64,000 nucleotides of DNA. It comes from Persicobacter psychrovividus (lineage in GTDB: Bacteria; Bacteroidota; Bacteroidia; Cytophagales; Cyclobacteriaceae). Each line of letters opens with the position of its first letter. Within the stretch, counting starts at the first letter, position 1. The notes beneath the pieces are model-generated. The model was not told where the DNA came from and did not search any database. It saw only the letters and a list, made by a program, of their open reading frames with translations. The DNA is taken from the NCBI RefSeq assembly GCF_036492425.1, contig NZ_AP025292.1, positions 1,488,001 to 1,552,000 of the forward strand, given 5' to 3'. This document shows, in pieces, positions 18,101 through 27,060 of the stretch. Position numbers and translations under genes: made by a program.

Positions 18101-19522
18101 ATGAAAACCATCAAATTACCTTCTGCTTATACAATTCTCTTAGCCATTATTGTATTGGTTGCAGGGCTTACTTTTGTCCTTCCTACGGGGAAATATGCCT
18201 ACACGTCTAAAGACGGTTCCGTTACCCTGACACCTCAGCAGGCCATTGGTAATACCGACAGTCACTTATTACCTGTTCCAGGAAGTTATGAAAATGTAAA
18301 ATCCAATCCTCAGGGATTTTTTGAAGTTGTGAAAGCACCCATTGTCGGTTTTTATAAAGCCATTGATGTGGCGGTGTTTATTCTGATGATCGGGGGATTC
18401 TTAGGCATTGTGATGTCTACAGGAGCCATTGATGCTGGAGTGCATCAGGTGCTGGGCTCCATGAAAGGCAAAGAACAATTGATGATCCCCGTCTTGATCT
18501 TTCTTTTCGGATTGGGAGGGACATCCTTTGGAATGGCAGAGGAGACCCTGGCATTTTATCCGATCCTGATTCCCGTTTTCAGGTCGGCAGGTTTTGATGC
18601 CAAAACAGCGATTGGGACGATCATGTTAGGGGCAGGATTTGGCGTTCTATGTAGTACTGTAAACCCTTTTGCTACTGCAATTGCCTCAGGCTTTGCGGGA
18701 ATTTCTATTGGGGATGGCATCATGGTTCGCGTATTCATGTGGGTAGTCCTTTGGGCAATTACCTCTGCTTTTGTCATGCGATATGCTAAAAAAGTAAAAA
18801 ATGCACCTTCTGAAGAGATGCTTGAGCAAGCTGATACAGCAACTCCTGAAGCCATGACAGGCAAACAAAAAATCGTGCTGACGATGTTTACCCTAACCTT
18901 TGTCATCATGATTTGGGGTGTGATTCCTTTTAAGGATTTGGGAATTACCGCAATTCCTACTTTAAGCTGGTGGTTTGATGAACTGAATGCTTTGTTTTTT
19001 GTGTCGAGTATTTTAACTGGTTTACTGATCGGTATGAAAGAAAGTGAAATTGCTGGACATTTTGTAAATGGAGCACGTGATATGCTTGGGGTTGCCTTCA
19101 TCGTTGGGATTAGTCGAGGTATCACAGTTGTGATGAATGACGGACTTATTATTGATACCGTGTTGCACTATGCAGAAGCGGCAATTACAGGCTTGAGTAG
19201 CTCTATCTTTGTCTGTGTAATGTTTTTCCTTGAATTGTTCCTTTCCATTTTTATTCCTTCCACTTCAGGCTTAGCAACACTGACGATGCCTATTATGACA
19301 CCTTTGGCTTCTTTTGCAAACGTTGATGCCCACTGGGTGGTAACGGCTTATCAGTCTGCTTCGGGGTTTGTGAACCTGTTTACACCTACTTCAGCAGTGG
19401 TAATGGGTGGCCTCGCTATTGGAAAGGTGTCTTATGGATCGTATTTCAAATGGGTCCTTCCTTATCTTTTTATCGTGTTAATAGTGATATTGCTAACACT
19501 CGGATTTGGTGTGATGTTATAA
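18101..19522 (+). CDS. YfcC-family (DcuC-like) membrane transporter
   Basis: A 473-residue integral membrane protein with about a dozen helices, starting at ATG 18101 (MKTIKLPSAYTILLAIIVLV). GGFLGIVMSTGAIDAGV, LFGLGGTSFGMAEETLAFYP and SGFVNLFTPTSAVVMGGLAI are typical of the YfcC/AbgT-DcuC group of secondary carriers. The substrate is unknown; relatives are proposed to move arginine/ornithine or dicarboxylates. It has no operon partner. Confidence 0.88.
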   Translation: MKTIKLPSAYTILLAIIVLVAGLTFVLPTGKYAYTSKDGSVTLTPQQAIGNTDSHLLPVPGSYENVKSNPQGFFEVVKAPIVGFYKAIDVAVFILMIGGFLGIVMSTGAIDAGVHQVLGSMKGKEQLMIPVLIFLFGLGGTSFGMAEETLAFYPILIPVFRSAGFDAKTAIGTIMLGAGFGVLCSTVNPFATAIASGFAGISIGDGIMVRVFMWVVLWAITSAFVMRYAKKVKNAPSEEMLEQADTATPEAMTGKQKIVLTMFTLTFVIMIWGVIPFKDLGITAIPTLSWWFDELNALFFVSSILTGLLIGMKESEIAGHFVNGARDMLGVAFIVGISRGITVVMNDGLIIDTVLHYAEAAITGLSSSIFVCVMFFLELFLSIFIPSTSGLATLTMPIMTPLASFANVDAHWVVTAYQSASGFVNLFTPTSAVVMGGLAIGKVSYGSYFKWVLPYLFIVLIVILLTLGFGVML

Positions 19523-19677
19523 AGATCAAACACGGTCTTATAACAAAACTATCAATGATTTATTGTCTCTCTTAGGGCGGCTGTGAATAAAGCAGCATGA
19601 ATAAAGGTGTGAGCAGGGTAGGGTATCCTTGGCGTACACCACATGCCACGTAATGATTATCAATAACGATATTAAAG
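19523..19677 (+). other. Gene-free stretch, long 3' UTR or small-RNA candidate
   Basis: The strong terminator lies 155 bases after the transporter stop, which is unusual here because other genes have it within 10-40 bases. The spacer is less AT-rich than typical intergenic DNA in this window (ctcttagggcggctgtgaat, gtgagcagggtagggtatcc). It could be a 3' UTR or an independent small RNA. No ORF is evident and I match it to no known RNA family. Confidence 0.25.
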
Positions 19678-19710
19678 GCCTGCAACGCGTACGTGTTGCA
19701 GGCTTTTTTG
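19678..19710 (+). terminator. Strong intrinsic terminator
   Basis: gcctgcaac pairs with gttgcaggc around acgcgt-type loop bases, followed by six T. Confidence 0.85.
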
Positions 19711-19810
19711 GGTTTTCAGCAAAGTATGCTTATCAAAGTGATTGGGTATAGGATAGGTTTTGAGCAATATTGATGTTAAGTGGTCTCGGTGGGATCGAAA
19801 AACTAAACGA

Positions 19811-19842
19811 TAAAAAAAACAGCCATCGTAAGATGGCTGTTG
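19811..19842 (-). terminator. Terminator of the beta-barrel gene (minus strand)
   Basis: aacagccat / atggctgtt stem with a short loop; on the minus strand a run of eight U follows. Confidence 0.9.
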
Positions 19843-19863
19843 TCATTTATAACCTTAAATATT

Positions 19864-20754
19864 TTAGAATCTTCTTCTACGTGATTTGTATCGCTTGCTT
19901 CCTCGTGATTTCTTGTATCGTCTTCCACCTGCACCAAAAGCAAACAGATACTCTACCCGAACATTCATCAAGAAATATCCATCGTTATTTTCTGGGTTAC
20001 CACGAACCTGTCTGTTTTCTGGCTGATTAGAATAATAACGATCAACGTCATTGCCAAATATTTCACGGCTTCTATCAGATAACCTTGATTCGATAGACTC
20101 TGAATCAAAAGCAACATATCTCGGTCCGGAAACATCATCCAAATAATCTGTACCAGTCAAACGGTAACCACCATCAACAGCAAGGTTGACAAAAGGGGAG
20201 ATTTTGAAACTACAGCCAAAACCCATCGGAATTACATAGGTTACGCCACTATAACTTTGGTCGGGCTCCGTCACTACATTTCTCAATTTATATTTTGTAC
20301 CGTCCAATTCAGTCGTTGGATTTACCGTTACCCCTCCAATACCGATAAAGAAATATGGATTGACAACTCTACGAGCGTAAAATCGGGTAGGTACTGGGAA
20401 TAGATCAATATGTAATGTAGAGGTGAATTCTACATTATGGGAGTGAAAATTCAGATTTCTGTTTTTTCGTCCTTCACTGTTGGCTTTGGCGTCATCTCCT
20501 TCAAGAGTGAAATAGGTAACGTCGCCAGAAATACTAAGACGATCCCAAAAACGATATCTTAATCCAACTGTTAGGTTAGGTTTAGCCCAAAACTGACCAT
20601 CATTTGCTAAATCGCCATGGTAGTTGGCTGTTCCCGTTCCTGCAGTAAATACAAATTTACGATCACCGCCACGCACACGGTAGCTTTGTGAAAATGCTTC
20701 TGTGCAATATATCAGGGAGAAGAGCAGGATAAAAAGAGTAGATTTAATTCTCAT
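19864..20754 (-). CDS. Outer-membrane beta-barrel protein (DUF6089-like)
   Basis: A 296-residue protein with a signal peptide ending near AFSQ (residues 1-23) and alternating strands with aromatic ends typical of a small barrel: KFVFTAGTGTANYHGDLAND, NPYFFIGIGGVTVNP, YVIPMGFGCSFKISPFVNLA, YFLMNVRVEYLFAF. It resembles DUF6089 proteins of Bacteroidota. The last strand ends about 20 residues before the C-terminus, and the tail is almost entirely basic (GRRYKKSRGSKRYKSRRRRF). The gene at 32086 has the same kind of tail. Confidence 0.82.
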   Translation of the reverse strand: MRIKSTLFILLFSLIYCTEAFSQSYRVRGGDRKFVFTAGTGTANYHGDLANDGQFWAKPNLTVGLRYRFWDRLSISGDVTYFTLEGDDAKANSEGRKNRNLNFHSHNVEFTSTLHIDLFPVPTRFYARRVVNPYFFIGIGGVTVNPTTELDGTKYKLRNVVTEPDQSYSGVTYVIPMGFGCSFKISPFVNLAVDGGYRLTGTDYLDDVSGPRYVAFDSESIESRLSDRSREIFGNDVDRYYSNQPENRQVRGNPENNDGYFLMNVRVEYLFAFGAGGRRYKKSRGSKRYKSRRRRF

Positions 20755-20854
20755 AAATTGATGTAGGGTTATAAAAGCGTTTTGGTAAAGCTGTAGAAAA
20801 GACCGAACGGCTATTACTATCCAAAAAAACGAAAAAAAATTAATAATAACAGGA

Positions 20855-20886
20855 AAAAAGTCTAAAATATATCAATATTTTAGACT
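20855..20886 (-). terminator. Terminator of ferritin (minus strand)
   Basis: A 12-base AT-rich stem, agtctaaaatat / atattttagact, with U6 on the minus strand. Confidence 0.75.
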
Positions 20887-20926
20887 TAAAGTACCTAATT
20901 ATCATGTAATGAATTTGGGTGATTCA

Positions 20927-21454
20927 TTAATTTCCTGAGTCGGCTCCACCACCATTAGCTAAATCACCAATGGATTTATCAATCATGTAAAGTGCCACAC
21001 CGTCATTTCCTGCCACCTCGAAGAAATCCAAAATTCTGCGGGCTGTCATTTCTTCTTCACGCTGTTCTGTTACGAACCATTGCAAGAAGTTAATGGTGAT
21101 GAAATCACTTTCCTGATAACAATGGCTCATCAGTTTATTGATCGACTGAGTAACCTCAACTTCATGACCTAAAAAGGCCTGACATAACGACTTCAAAGAA
21201 TCGTATGATTGAGGAACATCCTGCACGGTTGGACTCACAGCATTTCCACCCACTTCATTGATATAAGTAAAAATTTTCAGCATATGCTGACGCTCTTCAT
21301 CTGATTGTTCATAGAAAAACTGAGCAGAATGCTCAAAGCCATTTCTTTCGCACCAAGAAGCCATCCCTAAGTAGATGAAAGAAGCTTTCGCCTCCATTGC
21401 CACTTGTGCGTTTAGTAAATCTTCAGTATTCTTTGATAAGCTACGGTATTCCAT
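20927..21454 (-). CDS. ftnA: Non-haem ferritin
   Basis: A 175-residue ferritin starting at MEYRSLSKNTEDLLNAQVAM; an upstream start would add 20 residues and overlap the sulfotransferase gene. Ferroxidase ligands are readable: the first Glu in QVAMEAKASFIYL, EQSDEERQHM with the E..H pair, and VTEQREEE. It stores iron in 24-subunit shells in the cytosol. The tail is Gly-rich (NGGGADSG). It has its own terminator. Adjacency to the sulfotransferase seems incidental. Confidence 0.93.
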   Translation of the reverse strand: MEYRSLSKNTEDLLNAQVAMEAKASFIYLGMASWCERNGFEHSAQFFYEQSDEERQHMLKIFTYINEVGGNAVSPTVQDVPQSYDSLKSLCQAFLGHEVEVTQSINKLMSHCYQESDFITINFLQWFVTEQREEEMTARRILDFFEVAGNDGVALYMIDKSIGDLANGGGADSGN

Positions 21455-21498
21455 TTGTTGTATGTTGATTGATTCTTTATTTACTGATAGTTTTTTGA

Positions 21499-22434
21499 TC
21501 AGAATTGTTTCCAATGATCAAGGTTAATATTCAATAACTGCTCAAGTTTATCGATGTCTTTACGATAGATGTCGTTTGTAATTTGCATTTTTAGTGATTT
21601 ATCCAATTTTGGACGGTGCAGATTATTATCTCGCAGGTCACCAACAAATTTTTTCACGATGCGCTGTTTCTTTATAAACCGAAATACAGCAGGGGCGGCC
21701 TTTTTCAGGCTTGATTTCACCACGCTATTTTGCCCAAACAACTTGTCAAGCTTTTTATTCTTGATGTAGCCAGATTTATTGAATTTCTTGTTGTAATCAT
21801 AATTATAAGGCGACAAGTTAAGAAAATCATTGACCTGTTCCATAACTTTATGAGGATTATTCAACAGCTCTTCATGAAAAATCACCATGATTTGATTGCG
21901 GTCAAATCGGTTGAAATAATACGATAGGTGATCAGCATAAAAGCCACTTGGGACTAAATCCTGTCGTTCCCAGTAAATATTATCTTTTTTTAGTACATCA
22001 GCGAAATCATCCGTTGGCGTCCGATTTTCACGTGCCAGATGCAAATATCGCGAATATAGCCTTTCGGCAGGTTGGCGCAAGACGACCATCAATTTTGCCT
22101 CTGGGCATCGATTTTGAATGCCTTCTGCCGCTTTTTTGCTGTAAAGATACATCGTGGAGGCTTCGCCTTTTGACTGTGTTGGGCTGGCATCTTTGAACAG
22201 GTCACAGTACTGTTGCAAGTCAGTAACTGCCCACGGGTAGTGGTTCAACTGTTTTGGATCCTCTTTTTGGTGGTCAAGATGCTCTCCTTCCAAGGCAAAA
22301 AAGTTGGGCTCTTTTACCTTCGACATGAATATATCTTGGTGTTGATCAAGGTAGTGGTAAAGGGAGGTTGTACCAGCTTTTCCTGCACCAATAATGATGA
22401 AGTCTGGGAGTAAGGTTATTTGTTGCGTTTCCAT
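21499..22434 (-). CDS. PAPS-dependent sulfotransferase
   Basis: A 311-residue enzyme that transfers sulfate from PAPS. The N-terminal 5'-phosphosulfate loop is IIGAGKAGTTSLYHYLDQHQ. The 3'-phosphate motif follows (LMVVLRQPAERLYSRYLHLA). MSKVKEPNFFA is typical of carbohydrate sulfotransferases of the heparan type. It is divergent, by about 100 bases, from the four-glycosyltransferase operon, so it likely sulfates that glycan. The acceptor is inferred from context only. Confidence 0.88.
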   Translation of the reverse strand: METQQITLLPDFIIIGAGKAGTTSLYHYLDQHQDIFMSKVKEPNFFALEGEHLDHQKEDPKQLNHYPWAVTDLQQYCDLFKDASPTQSKGEASTMYLYSKKAAEGIQNRCPEAKLMVVLRQPAERLYSRYLHLARENRTPTDDFADVLKKDNIYWERQDLVPSGFYADHLSYYFNRFDRNQIMVIFHEELLNNPHKVMEQVNDFLNLSPYNYDYNKKFNKSGYIKNKKLDKLFGQNSVVKSSLKKAAPAVFRFIKKQRIVKKFVGDLRDNNLHRPKLDKSLKMQITNDIYRKDIDKLEQLLNINLDHWKQF

Positions 22435-22535
22435 AATTAATACTACCTATAACGATGCTATTGGTTGGTGCGATTTTATTCGATTTATCACATCTTCAGT
22501 GACCTTTTGCTATTTGTTATATTGTCAATATACTG

Positions 22536-23738
22536 ATGATAATCGTACAGTTTGCTATGGAAATACTCAGCAACGTACTTATCTTTTATTTTGGCTTCAA
22601 CGCATTATATTGGTTCTTATTCAGCTTCAGTGGGAAGTTTTATCGGCCTCGGAAAGTTGAAGCAGTACCGCAAGGAAAGGCATTTAACAAAATCGCAGTC
22701 CTTATTCCTGCCTATAAGGAGGATGAGGTGATTGCCTCGGTGGTGAGGGGGAATTTGGCGCAGGATTATCCTACTGAATTTTTTGAAATCGTCGTTATAG
22801 CCGACGGCTTCCGTTCCGATACTCTTGAGGACCTCAAACAATACCCTGTTCGAGTGATTGAGGTCAATTTTGAGCAATCGACCAAAGTCAAAGCCTTGAA
22901 TTTTGCCATAGAAGCCATTGGGGATCAGTATGATCTTGCCATGATTCTTGATGCTGATAACATCATGGAGAAAAGTTGTTTAAGCAGGATGAATGCCCTG
23001 TTTGTTGATCAAGAGCTTCGGGCTGTTCAGGGGCAACGGATGGCCAAGAATGACAATAATGATATGGCTGTATTGGATGGTCTGAGTGAGGCGATAAATA
23101 ATCATATTTATCGATCAGGACATTTAGCACTGGGTTTTTCTTGTCCACTAATAGGATCTGGGATGGCTTTTCGATATCGGATGGTCAAAAGGATACTCTC
23201 ACAAATGGCTTCCGTTGGAGGCTTTGACCGTGAATTAGAGCTTCGACTGTTAAGAGAAGGCGTGAAGGTGCTTTACGATACAAAAGCAATTACCTATGAT
23301 GAGAAAGTCCAAAATAGCAACAACTTTTATAATCAGCGGCGGCGTTGGATTTCCACACAGTTTGTTTATTTAAGGAAATATTTTGTAGAGGCTATTTTAC
23401 TGTTGTTCAGGGATGGTAATTTGTCTTTTTTCGATAATGCGGTCGTTCGTAACAGTCAGCTTCCAAGATTATTATTCTTAGGCTTTATGTTTTTATTTAC
23501 TGCCTTATCAGCCTTTGTCCCTTATTTTGGCAGTTTTCAGGCATGGGCAGCCATTGTCGGCCTAACGGTGTTGTCTGTAATTCTGGCGATCCCAAAATCG
23601 ATGATGAACCGAAAATTGATTTTTGCGATGGCCCTTTTGCCCAAAACTTTTTTTCTGATGCTCAAAGCATTGTTTTCTGTGAAAGGGGCAAATAAAAAAT
23701 TTATTCATACAACCCATAGCTCTAATGATGTCAAATAA
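22536..23738 (+). CDS. Membrane glycosyltransferase, family 2
   Basis: A 400-residue GT2 enzyme with an N-terminal membrane helix (about residues 5-25) and helices near the C-terminus (about 310-390). The GT-A core has KIAVLIPAYKEDEVIASVV, then AMILDADNIM (the DxD-like motif) and the QRRRW motif (YNQRRRWISTQF) seen in processive polysaccharide synthases. The start may be the second Met at 22557. It heads a tightly packed run of four glycosyltransferase genes; the next gene overlaps it by 14 bases. Confidence 0.9.
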   Translation: MIIVQFAMEILSNVLIFYFGFNALYWFLFSFSGKFYRPRKVEAVPQGKAFNKIAVLIPAYKEDEVIASVVRGNLAQDYPTEFFEIVVIADGFRSDTLEDLKQYPVRVIEVNFEQSTKVKALNFAIEAIGDQYDLAMILDADNIMEKSCLSRMNALFVDQELRAVQGQRMAKNDNNDMAVLDGLSEAINNHIYRSGHLALGFSCPLIGSGMAFRYRMVKRILSQMASVGGFDRELELRLLREGVKVLYDTKAITYDEKVQNSNNFYNQRRRWISTQFVYLRKYFVEAILLLFRDGNLSFFDNAVVRNSQLPRLLFLGFMFLFTALSAFVPYFGSFQAWAAIVGLTVLSVILAIPKSMMNRKLIFAMALLPKTFFLMLKALFSVKGANKKFIHTTHSSNDVK

Positions 23739-24636
23739 CCCTCTTGTGTCCATCATTGCAATTAATTATAATTCCCTTGCAATGACGATGGATTTTATAA
23801 GCTCTATTTATACGACGGCTACGGAAAATTTTGAAATTATCATCATCGATAATCACTCCAAGGAGCGCCCAGCAGCGGTTATTCATGCCGATTTCCCTGA
23901 AGTGAAAGTCATTGAGCTAGATCAGAATTTAGGTTTTGCAGGAGGGAATAATGTGGGTATTGAGGCCGCCCGCGGGGAGTATTTGTTTTTTGTCAATAAC
24001 GATACCCTGTTCACTGTTGGGCTGATGGATCAATTGATATCGACCTTGAAAGCAGATGAAACCATCGGGATGGTTTGTCCGAAAATAAAATTTGATCAGC
24101 CAAGAGGATTGATTCAGTATGCTGGATCGACTGATATGAGTCCGTGGACAGCACGAAATTCAACTTTTGGCGCCAAGGAGGAGGATGAGGGGCAATTTAA
24201 CTTTGCGCAGGAAACGGCATTTCCACACGGTGCCGCTATGATGGTCCCACGGCATGTAATTAATAAAATTGGGCCAATGCCTGAATTGTATTTTTTATAT
24301 TATGAAGAATTGGACTGGGGCGCCATGTTTAAGAAACAGGGCTACAGAATTTTTTATAATGGCATGGCAGAAATTTTTCATCGGGAATCTTCATCAGTAG
24401 GTAAAAACAGCCCTTTTAAAACTTATTATATGAACCGTAACAGGATTTTGTTTGTGAAACGGAACTTTACAAAAGTTCAGCGTACCGCTTTTGGTTTGTA
24501 TTTTAGTCTGTTCGCTTTTCCCAAAGGGCTACTACAGCATGCTTTAAAAAAGGAGTGGCAACACTGCAGGTCGTTGATCGAGGCGGTTCAGTGGCATTTG
24601 AAAGGAATGAAATCCAAATCTGAAAAATTTCAATAA
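23725..24636 (+). CDS. Glycosyltransferase family 2 (rhamnosyltransferase-like)
   Basis: A 303-residue soluble GT2. VSIIAINYNSLAMTMDFI opens the nucleotide-binding domain. LDQNLGFAGGNNVGIEAARG and FFVNNDTLF give the metal-binding acidic motif. FPHGAAMMVPRHVI, YFLYYEELDWGAMFKKQG and ILFVKRN are typical of the WbbL-type group that adds deoxyhexoses. It overlaps the preceding gene by 14 bases and lies one base before the next, evidence for a single transcript. Confidence 0.9.
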   Translation: MMSNNPLVSIIAINYNSLAMTMDFISSIYTTATENFEIIIIDNHSKERPAAVIHADFPEVKVIELDQNLGFAGGNNVGIEAARGEYLFFVNNDTLFTVGLMDQLISTLKADETIGMVCPKIKFDQPRGLIQYAGSTDMSPWTARNSTFGAKEEDEGQFNFAQETAFPHGAAMMVPRHVINKIGPMPELYFLYYEELDWGAMFKKQGYRIFYNGMAEIFHRESSSVGKNSPFKTYYMNRNRILFVKRNFTKVQRTAFGLYFSLFAFPKGLLQHALKKEWQHCRSLIEAVQWHLKGMKSKSEKFQ

Positions 24637-24637
24637 T

Positions 24638-25816
24638 ATGCGAATAGGTATCGAAGCACGTCGGATTTTTAGGGCAAAAAAGCATGGCCTTGAGATTGCT
24701 CTTTTGGAAACCCTGAAGGCGTTACAGGAATTGGATACGGAAAATGAGTATTTCGTTTTTGCCAAGAAGGGAGAGGACATGAATTGTATCGTTTTTCAGA
24801 CCAATTTTAATTTGGTGCTTGTGAGTGCGTTTACAGAGCTGGATTGGGAACAATTTGCCTTGCCGCGGGCGGTTGCCAATTATCAGCTTGATTTACTCCA
24901 TTGCACAAGTAATACAGCACCGACCTCCCTGTCAGTTCCACTTTTCCTGACCCTGCACGATATCATATTTTTTGATGCTGGTCTTTTTGAAGGAACGTGG
25001 TACCAAAATATCGGCAATGCCTATCGTCGGCAGGTGGTGCCTTCAGCAGTGAATCGTTCGACAAAAATTTTTACGGTCTCAGCAACAGAGCGCAAGCGGA
25101 TCATCAACCGCTATCCCGCCTGTGAGTCAAAAATTGAAGTGCTTTACAATGGACTGAATCCAATATTTAAGGAAGAAAATGAGCAAATCCGCCGGCAGCG
25201 GGTAAAAAATCATTATCAGCTGCCTTCAGACTTTGTCTTTTTTATTGGGAATGAGCACCCTCGGAAAAATGCGGGGAACATGCTTCAGGCTTATTTGTGC
25301 TACGTCAAAAACAGCGGTTCACCGTTACCATTGGTTTGTCCGAATATCAGTCAGGAAACGGTGAAATCGATCTTGCAAAAATCGGGAGATGAGCAGTTAT
25401 TGGATCACTTTTATTTTCCTTCCTATATTTCTTTCGCTGACCTTCCAGTGGTTTATGGTTTGGCTACGGTGTTTTTATTTCCGAGTCTGGAGGAGGGTTT
25501 TGGTTTGCCCATTATCGAGAGTATGGCCTGTGGAACACCCGTGATTACTTCAGATTGTTCCTGTATGCCAGAAATTGCGGCAGATGCAGCGATGATGGTC
25601 AATCCTCATCATGTGGAAGAAATCTTCACCGCCATTCAGCAATTAACCGCAGACCGTGTGCTACTTCAGCGATATAAAGAAAAGGGCTTGCAGCGGGCAC
25701 TTGCTTTTTCATGGGCGAAAACGGCGCAGCAACTTTTGGAGGCTTATCAAGAATTTACTCAAAACTCCCGACAATCGGCAGACATTAACCTAACCAAAGA
25801 TACTTATGGAACTTAA
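24638..25816 (+). CDS. Glycosyltransferase family 4/1
   Basis: A 392-residue GT-B fold retaining glycosyltransferase. The donor-binding motif is clear: FPSLEEGFGLPIIESMACGT with the E-x7-E glutamates, then SDCSCMPEIAADAAMMVNP. FFIGNEHPRKNAGNMLQAY lies at the domain junction. It overlaps the next gene by 11 bases. It is likely the second or third sugar-adding enzyme of the same surface glycan. Confidence 0.9.
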   Translation: MRIGIEARRIFRAKKHGLEIALLETLKALQELDTENEYFVFAKKGEDMNCIVFQTNFNLVLVSAFTELDWEQFALPRAVANYQLDLLHCTSNTAPTSLSVPLFLTLHDIIFFDAGLFEGTWYQNIGNAYRRQVVPSAVNRSTKIFTVSATERKRIINRYPACESKIEVLYNGLNPIFKEENEQIRRQRVKNHYQLPSDFVFFIGNEHPRKNAGNMLQAYLCYVKNSGSPLPLVCPNISQETVKSILQKSGDEQLLDHFYFPSYISFADLPVVYGLATVFLFPSLEEGFGLPIIESMACGTPVITSDCSCMPEIAADAAMMVNPHHVEEIFTAIQQLTADRVLLQRYKEKGLQRALAFSWAKTAQQLLEAYQEFTQNSRQSADINLTKDTYGT

Positions 25817-27038
25817 TTTTACGCTTCCTTATCAACAGGCTATAAATAGCTGGGAAATTATTTTATGGACGGGAATCGTTGTGGTGACTTACACCTATAT
25901 CGGATATGGGGTGTTGCTTTTTTTTATGGTAAAAATGAAGCAATGGCTTCGTCCTGAGGCGAAATTTCAGTTTACGAGGGAGAATTTGCCGACGGTTACT
26001 TTTATTGTGGCAGCATATAATGAGGAGGACTATATTGAAGATAAAATACTGAATTCCCTTCAGGTGGATTACCCCAAGGATAAGATAGAATTTTGGTTTG
26101 TTACTGATGGCTCCAATGATAAAACAGTGGACATTGTTCAGCAATATTCGGGGCAGGTGACTTCGTGGCACAGTGATGAACGTGCGGGGAAGATTGCTGC
26201 CATGCACCGAGCGATGCAAATGGTGAAAAGTGATATCGCCATTTTTTCTGATGCCAATGCCATGCTGAATATTGAAGCGGTTATGGAAATCGTTCAGTGT
26301 TATGCCAATCCAAAAGTCGGGGCAGTGGCAGGGGAGAAAGGCATAGCCATGGCTGCCGAAGAGCAAGCAAGTGGGGCAGGAGAAGGTATTTACTGGAAAT
26401 ATGAATCTCAACTCAAGAAGTGGGATTATCAGTTATATTCGGTGGTTGGTGCTGCAGGAGAGCTGTTCTCGGTACGGACATCGCTCTATGAGCCTGTGCC
26501 TTCGGATACCCTGCTTGATGACTTCATGATTTCACTGAAAATTGCCGCGAAGGGTTACCGTGTTGCTTATGCGCCTGAAGCAAAAGCCATGGAGCAGGCT
26601 TCTTTAAATGTGGAGGAAGAGATGAAACGCAAGGTACGGATCTCAGCAGGTGGGCTACAGAGCATTTACCGTTTAGGTGGCTTGCTCAATATTTTTAAAC
26701 ACGGGCTGTTGTCATTTCAGTATATTTCACATCGCGTTTTGCGTTGGACCCTTGCCCCGTTGGCATTGCCACTGATTTTGGTGAGTAATTTTTTCCTCAT
26801 CCTTCATGAGCATGAAATCATTTACGGGGTACTTTTCAATGCACAGCTGGCCTTTTATTTTCTGGCATTTTTAGGGAAAATCTTAGAAAACAAGAAGATT
26901 AAAATCAAGGGTTTTTTCGTTCCCTATTATTTTGTAATGATGAACCTGTCGGTCTATATGGGGGTGGCAAGGTTGCTGAAAGGAAAACAATCTGTAAAAT
27001 GGGATAAAGCCGTGAGAGCATCAAGTACAACACCCTGA
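25806..27038 (+). CDS. Membrane glycosyltransferase, family 2
   Basis: A 410-residue GT2 with an N-terminal helix (about 15-40) and C-terminal helices (about 310-390). Motifs are TVTFIVAAYNEEDYIEDKIL, FVTDGSNDKTVDIV, IFSDANAM (DxD-like), and DDFMISLKIAAKGYRVAY. The architecture resembles IcaA/hyaluronan-type enzymes but lacks a readable QxxRW. It is the last gene of the cluster and converges on the PspC gene 23 bases away. No flippase or polymerase gene lies in the cluster. Confidence 0.9.
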   Translation: MELNFTLPYQQAINSWEIILWTGIVVVTYTYIGYGVLLFFMVKMKQWLRPEAKFQFTRENLPTVTFIVAAYNEEDYIEDKILNSLQVDYPKDKIEFWFVTDGSNDKTVDIVQQYSGQVTSWHSDERAGKIAAMHRAMQMVKSDIAIFSDANAMLNIEAVMEIVQCYANPKVGAVAGEKGIAMAAEEQASGAGEGIYWKYESQLKKWDYQLYSVVGAAGELFSVRTSLYEPVPSDTLLDDFMISLKIAAKGYRVAYAPEAKAMEQASLNVEEEMKRKVRISAGGLQSIYRLGGLLNIFKHGLLSFQYISHRVLRWTLAPLALPLILVSNFFLILHEHEIIYGVLFNAQLAFYFLAFLGKILENKKIKIKGFFVPYYFVMMNLSVYMGVARLLKGKQSVKWDKAVRASSTTP

Positions 27039-27060
27039 TGCCCTCATGACTTATTGGCGG

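Noticed and set aside
18556-19125. 189-codon open frame on the minus strand
   Set aside because: It is antisense to the YfcC transporter, which has clear membrane helices and conserved motifs; the antisense protein shows none.
25863-26411. 182-codon open frame on the minus strand
   Set aside because: Antisense to an intact glycosyltransferase; composition looks random, with many Cys and His.
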